Assembly (NCBI GenBank): GCA_902825855.1
Contig: CADECW010000006.1
Location: 63,302-104,870, forward strand
Origin: an uncultured Rhodospirillales bacterium
Lineage (GTDB): Bacteria; Pseudomonadota; Alphaproteobacteria; Reyranellales; Reyranellaceae
Length of the DNA: 41,569 bases
Direction of reading: 5' to 3'
In this document: piece by piece, positions 8,068 to 16,119 of the stretch
How the letters are laid out: each line of letters opens with the position of its first letter
Numbering within the stretch: position 1 is the first letter of the stretch
The notes under the pieces: model-generated
The model's database searches: none
Told to the model about the DNA's origin: nothing
What the model saw: the letters and a program-made list of their open reading frames with translations, nothing else
Position numbers and translations under genes: made by a program

Positions 8068-9729
8068 TCAAACGACATCGGCTCTGCTGACCTTGCCGTC
8101 GGCGAGGTCGATCTCCACGGCCGAGCGATCCCGCTCGCTCGGCGCGCCGTTGCCGCCGCCGCCCGCGGTCTCGATGACGACGCGGTCGCCGCGCATCAGG
8201 GTCGTCATCATCTTGGATGGTATGACTTCCTCGCGGCCGTCGGCTCGACGGATGACGGCGTGGGCCTTGGCGCCCTCGCCGCCGCCCCGCGCGCCCTGCG
8301 GCGCGTAGAAATGGCGTTCGCCGCGATAGGTGAACGCGACCTCGCCATCGAGGATTTCGTACTCCTTGACGACACCGAGGCCACCGCGATGCCGTCCGGC
8401 GCCGCCCGAGTCCTGGCGCAACGCCAGGCGGTGGACACGGATCGGCACATCCATCTCCATGGCCTCGACCGGCAGGTTCATGCAGTTGGTGACGTCGGTC
8501 TCGATGACGTCGACACCGTCTGAGTGCGGGCCCGCGCCGCTGCCGCCGGCTATGAGCTCGCCGGTGACGTAGGGCTTGCCGTCTTGGCGGCCACCGAACG
8601 CCAGCACTACCAGCTCGCCGGAGCTGTCGGCCGGCACGCGGTCGGGCAGCACCTCCTTCAGCGCGCCGAGTATGCAGCCGGTGATGCGCTTGATGGTCGC
8701 GGTACGCGAGTTCACCGGCGCCGGCTCGAGCGGATTCACCACGCTGCCCTTCGGCAGTTCGAGCGTGATCGGCCGGAAGCAGCCGGCATTGGTCGGGATC
8801 GCGGGATCGGTCACGGCGCGCACGGCATAGCAGGCGGCGGCCAGGGAGCCCGACGGCACGCAGTTGAACGGTCCGCGCACCTGCGGCGAGGAGCCGGTGA
8901 AGTCGCAGTGGAATGTGCCGTCCTTGACCGTCACGGCGACCTCGAAGCGGATGCCGGTGTCGAGATCGATGCCGTCATTGTCGCTGTGATCGACGTAGCG
9001 GTACGTGCCGGCCGGAATGGATTTCAGCGCCGTGCGCGTCAGGATCTCGGAGCGGTCCAGAAGCTCGTCGAAGATCGCCAGCGCATGATTGTCGCCGAGA
9101 TCGGCGGCGAGCGCGGCGATGCGGCGGGCGCCGACGTTGCAGGCCGCGAGCTGGGCGTTGAGATCGCCCATGACGGCGTCGGGAATGCGCACGTTCTGGC
9201 GGATGATGGCGACCAGCGTCTCGTTGTACTGGCCGGCGTCGCGGAACTTCAGCGGCGGCAGGCGCAGGCCTTCCTGGAAGATCTCGGTGGCGCGGGTCGG
9301 GATCGAACCCGGCGACATGCCGCCGACATCCTGATGGTGGGTCATGGTGGCGGAGATGGCGATCGGCCGGTCGTTGAAGAAGATCGGCTGGACCAGCGCG
9401 ATGTCGGGCAGGTGGGTGCCGCCGAGATAGGGATCGTTCATGCAGTAGACGTCGCCCGGCCGCATGGTGCCGAGTGGGAACACTTCCAGGATCTTCTGGA
9501 CGACCGGGATGAGCGTGGCGAGATGGATGGGAATGGCCGTCGCCTGGGCGAGCGTTTCGCCGCGGATGGTGAACAGGCTCGACGAGGCATCGAGACCTTC
9601 CTTCACGATCGGCGAGAAGGACGAGCGCAGCAGTGTCTGCTGCATCTCGTTGGCGATGCCTTCCAGCTTGTTGCGCACCACCTCGACGGTGATCGGGTCG
9701 AGCCCGCCTTTGCCGTTCGTTTCGGCCAT
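8068..9729 (-). CDS. hyuB: Hydantoinase/oxoprolinase B subunit (HyuB-like), pair 1
   Basis: A 553-residue subunit of an ATP-dependent hydantoinase/5-oxoprolinase-type enzyme. The HyuB signature is complete: DPITVEVVRNKLEGIANEM at the N-terminus, MNDPYLGGTHLPDI, the DFTGSSPQVRGPFN segment, and a glycine-rich end (GGGGNGAP). Together with HyuA it would hydrolyse a cyclic amide (hydantoin, N-methylhydantoin, 5-oxoproline or similar) in the cytoplasm. The start at 9729 has AGAAGG nine bases upstream; the ATG at 9738 overlaps the hyuA stop as ATGA but sits directly on that ribosome site, so it is less likely. Either way hyuA and hyuB are translationally coupled. Confidence 0.92.
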   Translation of the reverse strand: MAETNGKGGLDPITVEVVRNKLEGIANEMQQTLLRSSFSPIVKEGLDASSSLFTIRGETLAQATAIPIHLATLIPVVQKILEVFPLGTMRPGDVYCMNDPYLGGTHLPDIALVQPIFFNDRPIAISATMTHHQDVGGMSPGSIPTRATEIFQEGLRLPPLKFRDAGQYNETLVAIIRQNVRIPDAVMGDLNAQLAACNVGARRIAALAADLGDNHALAIFDELLDRSEILTRTALKSIPAGTYRYVDHSDNDGIDLDTGIRFEVAVTVKDGTFHCDFTGSSPQVRGPFNCVPSGSLAAACYAVRAVTDPAIPTNAGCFRPITLELPKGSVVNPLEPAPVNSRTATIKRITGCILGALKEVLPDRVPADSSGELVVLAFGGRQDGKPYVTGELIAGGSGAGPHSDGVDVIETDVTNCMNLPVEAMEMDVPIRVHRLALRQDSGGAGRHRGGLGVVKEYEILDGEVAFTYRGERHFYAPQGARGGGEGAKAHAVIRRADGREEVIPSKMMTTLMRGDRVVIETAGGGGNGAPSERDRSAVEIDLADGKVSRADVV

Positions 9730-9734
9730 GTGCG

Positions 9735-11792
9735 TCATCCTTCTCGTCGCGTGACGATCAAATTGCCCGCGCCATCCACCATACAGAACCAACCCGGCTC
9801 GACCAGGGTCGTCGTGTCGGACTGCTGGACGATCGCGGGCCCGGCGAACGAATAGCCCTCGGGCAGGGCGTTGCGATCGTAGACGGTGGCGTTCACGAAT
9901 CCCGGTTCGCCCTCGACCATGATGGCGCGCCGGCCGATTTCCTGCGGGCCATCGGAAGCGGCAAACCGCATCTCGTCGAGGACCTCGCTGCCGCCGGCGC
10001 GATGCACCGTGCGCACGCCCACGATTTTGGCCGGAATTTCCACGCTGTGACCGTATATGCGGTCGTGGGCTTCGAGGAAGTCGCGATAGAGCCGGCCGGC
10101 CGGGTCGGCATCGTCGGGGTGGAGCGGGATCTCGAGATTGTACGACTGGCCGATGTAGCAGACGTCGGCGAAGTAGCTGATCGTGAGCCGGTCGGCGTCC
10201 GCGTTCTCGGCGGCCATCAGCGCGGCGGCGCGCCGGTCGATCTCGCCGAGCTTTCCGCGTAGGGCCGCGAGATCGAGCGCGTCGATCGAGGTCGCAAACT
10301 CGGCCGTGACCTCGTGCTCGATCGGCGCCGCCAGCAGGCCCGCCGCCGACAGCACGCCGGGCAGGCGAGGCACGATGATACGGCGGATCCCAAGCTCGCG
10401 TGCGAGCGCGGTGGCATGGATGCCGCCGGCTCCGCCCAGGGGCACGAGCGCATAGGTGCGCGGATCGATGCCCTGCCGCACCGAGACAAGGCGGATGCCT
10501 TCGGCCATCTGGGCGTTGAGCACGCGATGGATGCCCAATGCCGCCTCTGCCGTCGTCATGCCGAGCTGCTTCGCCACCTTGGCGTCGATCGCCTCGGTCG
10601 CCTTGGCGGGCTCGAGCCGCAGCCGACCGCCGGCGAAGAAGTCGGGATCGAGATAGCCCAGCACCACGGAGGCGTCGGTCACTGTCGCGTTTTCGCCGCC
10701 GCGGCCATAGCAGGCGGGGCCGGGCTCGGAGCCGGCCGAGTGCGGCCCGACCCGCAATCCGCCCGAGGCGTCGAGATGGGCAATACTGCCGCCGCCGGCG
10801 CCGAGCGTGGTCACGTCGACCATGGCCACGCGCACGGAATAGCCGCCGATCACGCCCTCCGAGCGCAGCATCGGCTTGCGCCGGCTGATCAGCGCGATGT
10901 CGGCTGAGGTGCCGCCGACGTCGATCGTGATCAGGTCGTCGGTAGCTGCCGATGCGCCGACGATCTGGCCGCCGATCACCCCGGCCGCGGGCCCGGACAG
11001 GAACAGGCGGACCGGCCGTTGGCGGGCGACCTCGGCGATGGCGAGGCCGCCGCGCGACTGCATGACCTGCAACGGGGCATCGATGCCGACCTTGGCGAGG
11101 CCGTCGCCGAGGCGCTTTAGATAGGTGTCGACACGGGGCTTCAGGTAGGCGTCGAAAGCGGTGATGACGGTACGCTCGTATTCGCGGAACGCGGGATCCA
11201 CCTCATGCGAGAGCGACAGCGCGAGCGACGGATGACGTTGGCGGATCAGCTCGGCGGCACGGCGTTCATGCGCGGGATTACGGAACGAGAACAAAAAGGA
11301 GATCGCGATCGCCTCGACGCCCTCCTGCACCAGCTCGTCCGCCGCCCTCGCGACGGCGGCCTCGTCGAGCGCCGTCAAGACGGTTCCGGACGCATCCAAG
11401 CGCTCGGGGATTTCTCGGCGATAGCGGCGTGGCGCCAGGAACACCGGTGCCTGCGGATCGAGGATGACGCGATAGACGTCGGTGCGCAGTTGGCGGCCGA
11501 TCTCCAGCACATCGCGAAATCCCGCGGTCGTTAGAACACCGATGCGGGCGCCCTTGCGCTCCAGCACCGCATTGGTGGCGACCGTCGTGCCGTGCGCGAA
11601 ACGAGTGATCCGGTCGGCGGCGACGCCCCAGCGTTCGGCCAGCTCGGCGATCGACTTGATGACCGCCTGGCTGGGATCGTCACGGGTCGTCGGCACTTTC
11701 AGGACATGCAGCGCGCCGCCTCGTTCGCGGCAGACGATGTCGGTGAAGGTGCCGCCGATGTCGACCCCGATTTCGAAGCGGCCCGATTTCAT
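9735..11792 (-). CDS. hyuA: Hydantoinase/oxoprolinase A subunit (HyuA-like), pair 1
   Basis: A 685-residue ATP-binding subunit with the HyuA ASKHA (actin-like) fold. The phosphate-binding motif GVDIGGTFTD is at residues 9-18, FAHGTTVATNAVLERKGA is the conserved N-terminal block, and ITIDVGGTSADIALI and GAGGGSIAHLD are the second-lobe motifs. It activates the cyclic amide with ATP for ring opening with HyuB. Length is normal. It heads the minus-strand operon hyuA-hyuB-amidase. The 117-base gap to the divergent D-aminoacylase gene at 11910 should hold promoters for both directions, although I could not pick a convincing one. Confidence 0.93.
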   Translation of the reverse strand: MKSGRFEIGVDIGGTFTDIVCRERGGALHVLKVPTTRDDPSQAVIKSIAELAERWGVAADRITRFAHGTTVATNAVLERKGARIGVLTTAGFRDVLEIGRQLRTDVYRVILDPQAPVFLAPRRYRREIPERLDASGTVLTALDEAAVARAADELVQEGVEAIAISFLFSFRNPAHERRAAELIRQRHPSLALSLSHEVDPAFREYERTVITAFDAYLKPRVDTYLKRLGDGLAKVGIDAPLQVMQSRGGLAIAEVARQRPVRLFLSGPAAGVIGGQIVGASAATDDLITIDVGGTSADIALISRRKPMLRSEGVIGGYSVRVAMVDVTTLGAGGGSIAHLDASGGLRVGPHSAGSEPGPACYGRGGENATVTDASVVLGYLDPDFFAGGRLRLEPAKATEAIDAKVAKQLGMTTAEAALGIHRVLNAQMAEGIRLVSVRQGIDPRTYALVPLGGAGGIHATALARELGIRRIIVPRLPGVLSAAGLLAAPIEHEVTAEFATSIDALDLAALRGKLGEIDRRAAALMAAENADADRLTISYFADVCYIGQSYNLEIPLHPDDADPAGRLYRDFLEAHDRIYGHSVEIPAKIVGVRTVHRAGGSEVLDEMRFAASDGPQEIGRRAIMVEGEPGFVNATVYDRNALPEGYSFAGPAIVQQSDTTTLVEPGWFCMVDGAGNLIVTRREG

Positions 11793-11909
11793 GATGCAAC
11801 CTTTGCCATCCGGCGGAAATCTTACAGAGGATCGCCGCCTTGCGGGACTGGTTTGCCGATGGCAGTTTCGCTGGACTGCGCCGCATCATCTGTTGAAGGG
11901 AGAGCTGCC

Positions 11910-13631
11910 TTGGCCGCTCGATTCGATCTTGTCGTCCGCAACGGCGCCGTGCTCGACGGAACGGGTAGTCCGGCACGCGAAGCCGATGTTGCCGTCCAGG
12001 ACGGCCGTATCGCCGCCGTCGGCGATGTCACCGGCGCCGGGCGCGAGGAGATCGACGCCAAGGGCCTTGCCGTCACGCCGGGCTTCGTCGACATCCACAC
12101 CCACTATGACGGGCAGGCGACCTGGGACCAGCGCTTCGTGCCGTCCTCCGGCCACGGCGTCACGACCGTGGTGATGGGCAATTGCGGCGTCGGCTTCGCA
12201 CCCTGCCGGCCACAGGACCGCGACACGCTGATCAAGGTCATGGAGGGCGTCGAGGACATCCCCGAGCTGGTGATGCGCGAGGGCGTGCCGTGGAACTGGC
12301 AGAGCTTTCCGGAATACCTCGATGCGCTCGACAAGCGCCGCTGCGACATCGACTTCGCCACCCAGGTGCCGCATGCGCCGCTGCGCGTCTTCGTCATGGG
12401 CCGCCGCGGTGTCGATCGCGAGCCGGCCACGACCGCCGACATGGCGGCCATGGCGTCGCTGGTCGAGGAAGGCCTGCAGGCCGGCGCGCTCGGCTTCACC
12501 ACTTCGCGCTCGCTGTTCCATCGCACGCCCGATGGCTCCCTCACGCCCACCATCACTGCCGCCGAGGAGGAGCTGACGGCCATCGCCCGCGGCATGCGCC
12601 GCGCGGGCAGGGGCGTGATCCAGCTGCTCGACGACTTCCAGGACGCCACGCCGGAAGGGTCCACCGAGTTCGCCATGCTGCGCCGCCTGGTCGAGATCTC
12701 CGGTCGACCGCTCTCCTTCACGCTGCTCGACATCTCGCTTTATCCCGGGCGCTGGAAGACGCTTCTGCAGGAGGTCGAGCGCGCCAACCGCGATGGGCTG
12801 CCGATCAGGGGCCAGGTGGCGGCACGGCCGGTGGCGATCCTCTATGGGTTGGAGCTTTCCTTCCATCCGTTCTCGACCTGCCCGAGCTATCGCGCGGTCG
12901 AGGCGCTGCCGCTGAACGAGAAGCTGGCGCGGCTGCGCGATCCGGCGTTGCGCGCCAGGCTCCTCGAGGAGGAGCCGGTCTACAGCAACCCCAACATGCT
13001 GGCCTTCATGCGCAGCGTCGCCAACATGTTCGTGCTGGGCGATCCGCCGAACTACACGCCGACGGCCGCCGAGCGGCTGGATGCGCGGGCGGCGGCGCTT
13101 GGGGTCACGCCGCTCGAGCTTGCCTACGACCTGCTTGTGTCGGGCGATGGCCGCACCATCCTGTTCCATCCGGGCGCCAACTACACCGACTGCTCCGATG
13201 CCAACATGGCGAGCATGCTCGATCATCCCGACACGGTGATGGCGCTGGGCGACGGCGGCGCCCACTACGGGCTGATCTGCGACGCGAGCTATCCAACTCA
13301 CGCGCTGACCTACTGGACGCGCGATCGTCAGGGCAAGCGCTGGCCGCTGCCCTGGACCGTGCAGCAGCTCACGGACGCGCCGGCGCGCGTCGTCGGCCTC
13401 GGTGATCGCGGCCGGCTGGCGGCAGGCTACAAGGCCGACATCAACCTCATCGACCTCGATTGCCTCAGCGTTGCCGCACCGCATCCGGTGCACAATCTGC
13501 CGGGCGGCGGCCGCCGCCTGGAGCAGAAGGCCGAGGGCTATCGCGCCACCATCGTCAACGGAGAAGTCACCTACCGCGACGGTGCCTTCACCGGCGCCCT
13601 GCCTGGAAGGCTGGTGCGCGGGGCGCGGTAA
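11910..13631 (+). CDS. N-acyl-D-amino-acid deacylase-like amidohydrolase
   Basis: A 573-residue amidohydrolase resembling D-aminoacylase. Landmarks are the N-terminal RFDLVVRNGAVLDGTG, the metal motif H63-T-H65 (VDIHTHYDGQATWD), VVMGNCGVGFAPC, which supplies the cysteine metal ligand known in D-aminoacylases, and the C-terminal GDRGRLAAGYKADINLIDL. The enzyme would deacylate N-acyl-D-amino acids or related amides. The start is a TTG at 11910 with GAAGGGAGAG six to seven bases upstream; an ATG at 11859 in the same frame would add 17 residues but has a poorer site. It is divergent from the hyuA-hyuB-amidase operon, which suggests a joint pathway for D-carbamoyl or acyl amino acids. Confidence 0.88.
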   Translation: MAARFDLVVRNGAVLDGTGSPAREADVAVQDGRIAAVGDVTGAGREEIDAKGLAVTPGFVDIHTHYDGQATWDQRFVPSSGHGVTTVVMGNCGVGFAPCRPQDRDTLIKVMEGVEDIPELVMREGVPWNWQSFPEYLDALDKRRCDIDFATQVPHAPLRVFVMGRRGVDREPATTADMAAMASLVEEGLQAGALGFTTSRSLFHRTPDGSLTPTITAAEEELTAIARGMRRAGRGVIQLLDDFQDATPEGSTEFAMLRRLVEISGRPLSFTLLDISLYPGRWKTLLQEVERANRDGLPIRGQVAARPVAILYGLELSFHPFSTCPSYRAVEALPLNEKLARLRDPALRARLLEEEPVYSNPNMLAFMRSVANMFVLGDPPNYTPTAAERLDARAAALGVTPLELAYDLLVSGDGRTILFHPGANYTDCSDANMASMLDHPDTVMALGDGGAHYGLICDASYPTHALTYWTRDRQGKRWPLPWTVQQLTDAPARVVGLGDRGRLAAGYKADINLIDLDCLSVAAPHPVHNLPGGGRRLEQKAEGYRATIVNGEVTYRDGAFTGALPGRLVRGAR

Positions 13632-13638
13632 ATGATCT

Positions 13639-13668
13639 AGGCTTCGCCGCAACAAACGGAGGAAGCCT
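13639..13668 (+). promoter_or_regulatory. Inverted repeat enclosing the ribosome site of the MetX-like hydrolase gene
   Basis: AGGCTTC at 13639-13645 pairs with GAAGCCT at 13662-13668, directly before the ATG at 13669. The GGAGG ribosome site (13658-13662) lies at the edge of the second arm, so folding would restrict translation initiation. It may equally be a chance repeat. Confidence 0.3.
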
Positions 13669-14727
13669 ATGACCCGACTGCGCATCGCGCTCGCGATCGT
13701 GCTGGCACTGTTCTCGATGCCGGCCATCGCGGCCGATTATCCGGCGCCGAAGACCGGCGAGTGGGTCGCCCGCGACTTCAAGTTCCACACCGGCGAGGTG
13801 ATGCCCGAGCTGAAGCTCGCCTACACGACGATCGGCGAGCCGTCGGGGCAGCCGGTCCTCGTCCTGCACGGCACCACCGGCTCGGCGGCCAGCATGCTGA
13901 CGCCGGCCTTCGCCGGCGAGCTGTTCGGCGCCGGCCAGCCGCTCGATGCCGCGAAGTACTTCATCATCATTCCGGACTCGATCGGCCATGGGAAATCGTC
14001 GAAGCCGTCCGATTCCCTGAAGGCGAAGTTCCCCAGGTACAACTACGCGGACATGGTCGATGCGCAGTACCGGCTGGTGAAGGAGGGACTGGGCATCAAC
14101 CACCTGCGCCTGGTGATCGGCAACTCGATGGGCGGCATGCACACCTGGCTATGGGGCACGAAGTATCCCGACTTCATGGACGTGCTGGCGCCCATGGCCT
14201 CGCAGCCGACGGCGATGGCCAGCCGCAACTGGATGCTGCGCCGCCTGATCATCGATTCCATCCGCAACGATCCCGACTGGAAGGGCGGCGACTACACGAC
14301 CCAGCCGAAGGCCTTCCGCACGGCCGCGGTGTTCTTCAACATCGCCACCAACGGAGGCACGCTCGCCACCCAGAAGGCGGCGCCGACGCGTGAAGCCGCC
14401 GACAAGCTTCTGGACCAGCGGCTGGCGGCGCTCACCAATGCCGACGCCAACGACTATCTCTATCAGTGGGAATCGTCCGGCGACTACGATCCATCGCCTG
14501 GCCTATCGCGCGTCAAGGCCGCCGTGCTGGTCATCAACGCTGCCGACGACGAGCGCAATCCGCCCGAGACCGGACTGACCGAGACCGCCCTGAAGCAGAT
14601 CAGGAATGCCCGCCTGTTGCTGATCCCGGCCAGCGAGGAAACGCGCGGTCACGGCACGACGGGCATGGCCAAATTCTACAAGCAGCCTTTGGCCGAGTTG
14701 CTGCAAGGGGCGCCGGCGTTCAGGTAG
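13669..14727 (+). CDS. Secreted alpha/beta hydrolase, homoserine-acetyltransferase (MetX)-like
   Basis: A 352-residue protein with a clear Sec signal peptide (hydrophobic core about 5-20, cleavage near AIAAD) followed by an alpha/beta-hydrolase fold. The oxyanion region is LVLHGTTGS, the nucleophile elbow is GNSMGG with Ser153, a likely acid lies in INAADDE, and the histidine is in RGHGTTG near the end. The overall layout (PDSIGHGKS, then NYADMVDAQYRLV) follows homoserine O-acetyltransferase-like hydrolases. Export to the periplasm rules out a methionine-biosynthesis role and suggests an esterase, lactonase or amidase acting on imported substrates. It stands between the D-aminoacylase and the Rieske operon. 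Confidence 0.85.
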   Translation: MTRLRIALAIVLALFSMPAIAADYPAPKTGEWVARDFKFHTGEVMPELKLAYTTIGEPSGQPVLVLHGTTGSAASMLTPAFAGELFGAGQPLDAAKYFIIIPDSIGHGKSSKPSDSLKAKFPRYNYADMVDAQYRLVKEGLGINHLRLVIGNSMGGMHTWLWGTKYPDFMDVLAPMASQPTAMASRNWMLRRLIIDSIRNDPDWKGGDYTTQPKAFRTAAVFFNIATNGGTLATQKAAPTREAADKLLDQRLAALTNADANDYLYQWESSGDYDPSPGLSRVKAAVLVINAADDERNPPETGLTETALKQIRNARLLLIPASEETRGHGTTGMAKFYKQPLAELLQGAPAFR

Positions 14728-14782
14728 CGCCGCTGACGGTCCGCCGCTATCTTTTGCAAGCCCAACAGCCAAAGGTGACGAC

Positions 14783-16114
14783 ATGACCACGGCGAGCGAA
14801 GGCGCGGAACTCACTCAGGTCGGCCCCGGCACGGTGATGGGCCGGCTGATGCGCCACTACTGGCTGCCGGCGCTCAGGTCGTCGGAACTGGAGCGCGACG
14901 GCCCGCCGACCCGCTTCATGCTGCTGGGCGAGAAGCTGCTGGCGTTCCGCGACAGCGCCGGCCGGGTCGGGGTGATGGATCATCGCTGCCCGCATCGCTG
15001 CGCCTCGCTGTTCCTCGGGCGCAACGAGGAGGGCGGCCTGCGCTGCATCTATCACGGCTGGAAATTCGACGTTAACGGCAACTGCCTCGACATGCCGAAC
15101 GTGCCCGAGGACCAGGATTTCAAGCACAAGGTCAAGGCCAAGGCCTATCGCGTCATGGAGCGGGCCGGTCTGGTGTGGGTGCACATGGGCGAGGGCCAGC
15201 CGCAAGCGCTGCCGGCCTTCGAGGTGCTCGATCTCCCGCCGGACGAGATCGTCGTCCATATGATGCAGCGCAATTGCAACTGGCTGCAGGCGCTCGAAGG
15301 CGAGATCGACACCGCCCATTTCGGTTTCCTGCATGGCGGTCACGTCGACCCGAAGGACGTGCCGGAGACCGACCCCTTTTACTTCACCATCACCAACCGG
15401 GCGCCGCAGTACCACGTAGCCGACACGCCGTGGGGCACGCAATACGCGGGGTATCGCGCCGCCGGGCCGGGCCAGACCTACTGGCGCTTCGCCAACTTCC
15501 TGTTTCCGTGCTGGTCGCAGGCACCCAATGGCGAATTCAACAGCCACATGCATGCCCGCGCCTGGGTGCCGATCGACGACGGGCATTGCATGTTCGTGTT
15601 CATCTTCTGGAAGCACGCCAAGTCGGCGCAGGCCCTGCCTCAGCCCAGGTTCAAGGACGGCACGCCGATCGGCGGCACCGGCCGCGGCGGCATCAAGATG
15701 CTGCCCAACACCACCGATTGGCTGGGCCGCTGGCGCATGGCGATGGACGAGAGCAACGACTGGGGCATGGACCGCGAGGCGCAGCGCAGCAACCGGATCT
15801 ACAGTGGCATCGACGGCATCCATCTGCAGGACCAGGCGATCACCGAAAGCATGGGCCCCGTCACCGACTTCGCCCATGAGCACCTGGCGCCGTCGGACCA
15901 GATGATCACCCGGACGCGTCGGCGCCTGCTGCGCGCGACGCGGGCGCTCGTCGAGAGCGGCACGTCACCACCTGGTGCCGACGACCCGAGCGTCTATCAC
16001 GGCGCGCGCAGCGGTTACTTCATGAGCCCCGACAGCAAGAAGCCGTGGCAGGAGGTCTACGCTGCGACGCTCGATGCGTCGGTTCATCCGCCGGCACGAC
16101 AGGCGGCTGAGTGA
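14783..16114 (+). CDS. Rieske non-heme iron oxygenase, large subunit
   Basis: A 443-residue oxygenase component of the phthalate-4,5-dioxygenase/vanillate-demethylase-like group. The Rieske [2Fe-2S] ligands are C69, H71, C88 and H91 (CPHRC and CIYHGWKFD). The mononuclear iron site is visible as D176, H179 and H184 (EIDTAHFGFLH). These enzymes hydroxylate or dealkylate aromatic or heterocyclic compounds and need a reductase partner, which is not encoded nearby. AAAGGTGA precedes the ATG. Its stop overlaps or abuts the start of the second hyuA, so ring oxidation is probably coupled to ATP-dependent cyclic-amide hydrolysis. Confidence 0.92.
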   Translation: MTTASEGAELTQVGPGTVMGRLMRHYWLPALRSSELERDGPPTRFMLLGEKLLAFRDSAGRVGVMDHRCPHRCASLFLGRNEEGGLRCIYHGWKFDVNGNCLDMPNVPEDQDFKHKVKAKAYRVMERAGLVWVHMGEGQPQALPAFEVLDLPPDEIVVHMMQRNCNWLQALEGEIDTAHFGFLHGGHVDPKDVPETDPFYFTITNRAPQYHVADTPWGTQYAGYRAAGPGQTYWRFANFLFPCWSQAPNGEFNSHMHARAWVPIDDGHCMFVFIFWKHAKSAQALPQPRFKDGTPIGGTGRGGIKMLPNTTDWLGRWRMAMDESNDWGMDREAQRSNRIYSGIDGIHLQDQAITESMGPVTDFAHEHLAPSDQMITRTRRRLLRATRALVESGTSPPGADDPSVYHGARSGYFMSPDSKKPWQEVYAATLDASVHPPARQAAE

Positions 16115-16119
16115 TCTGC

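Noticed and set aside
11886..13727. 613-residue minus-strand frame opposite the D-aminoacylase
   Set aside because: The plus strand carries complete D-aminoacylase motifs; the minus frame is low-complexity antisense sequence.
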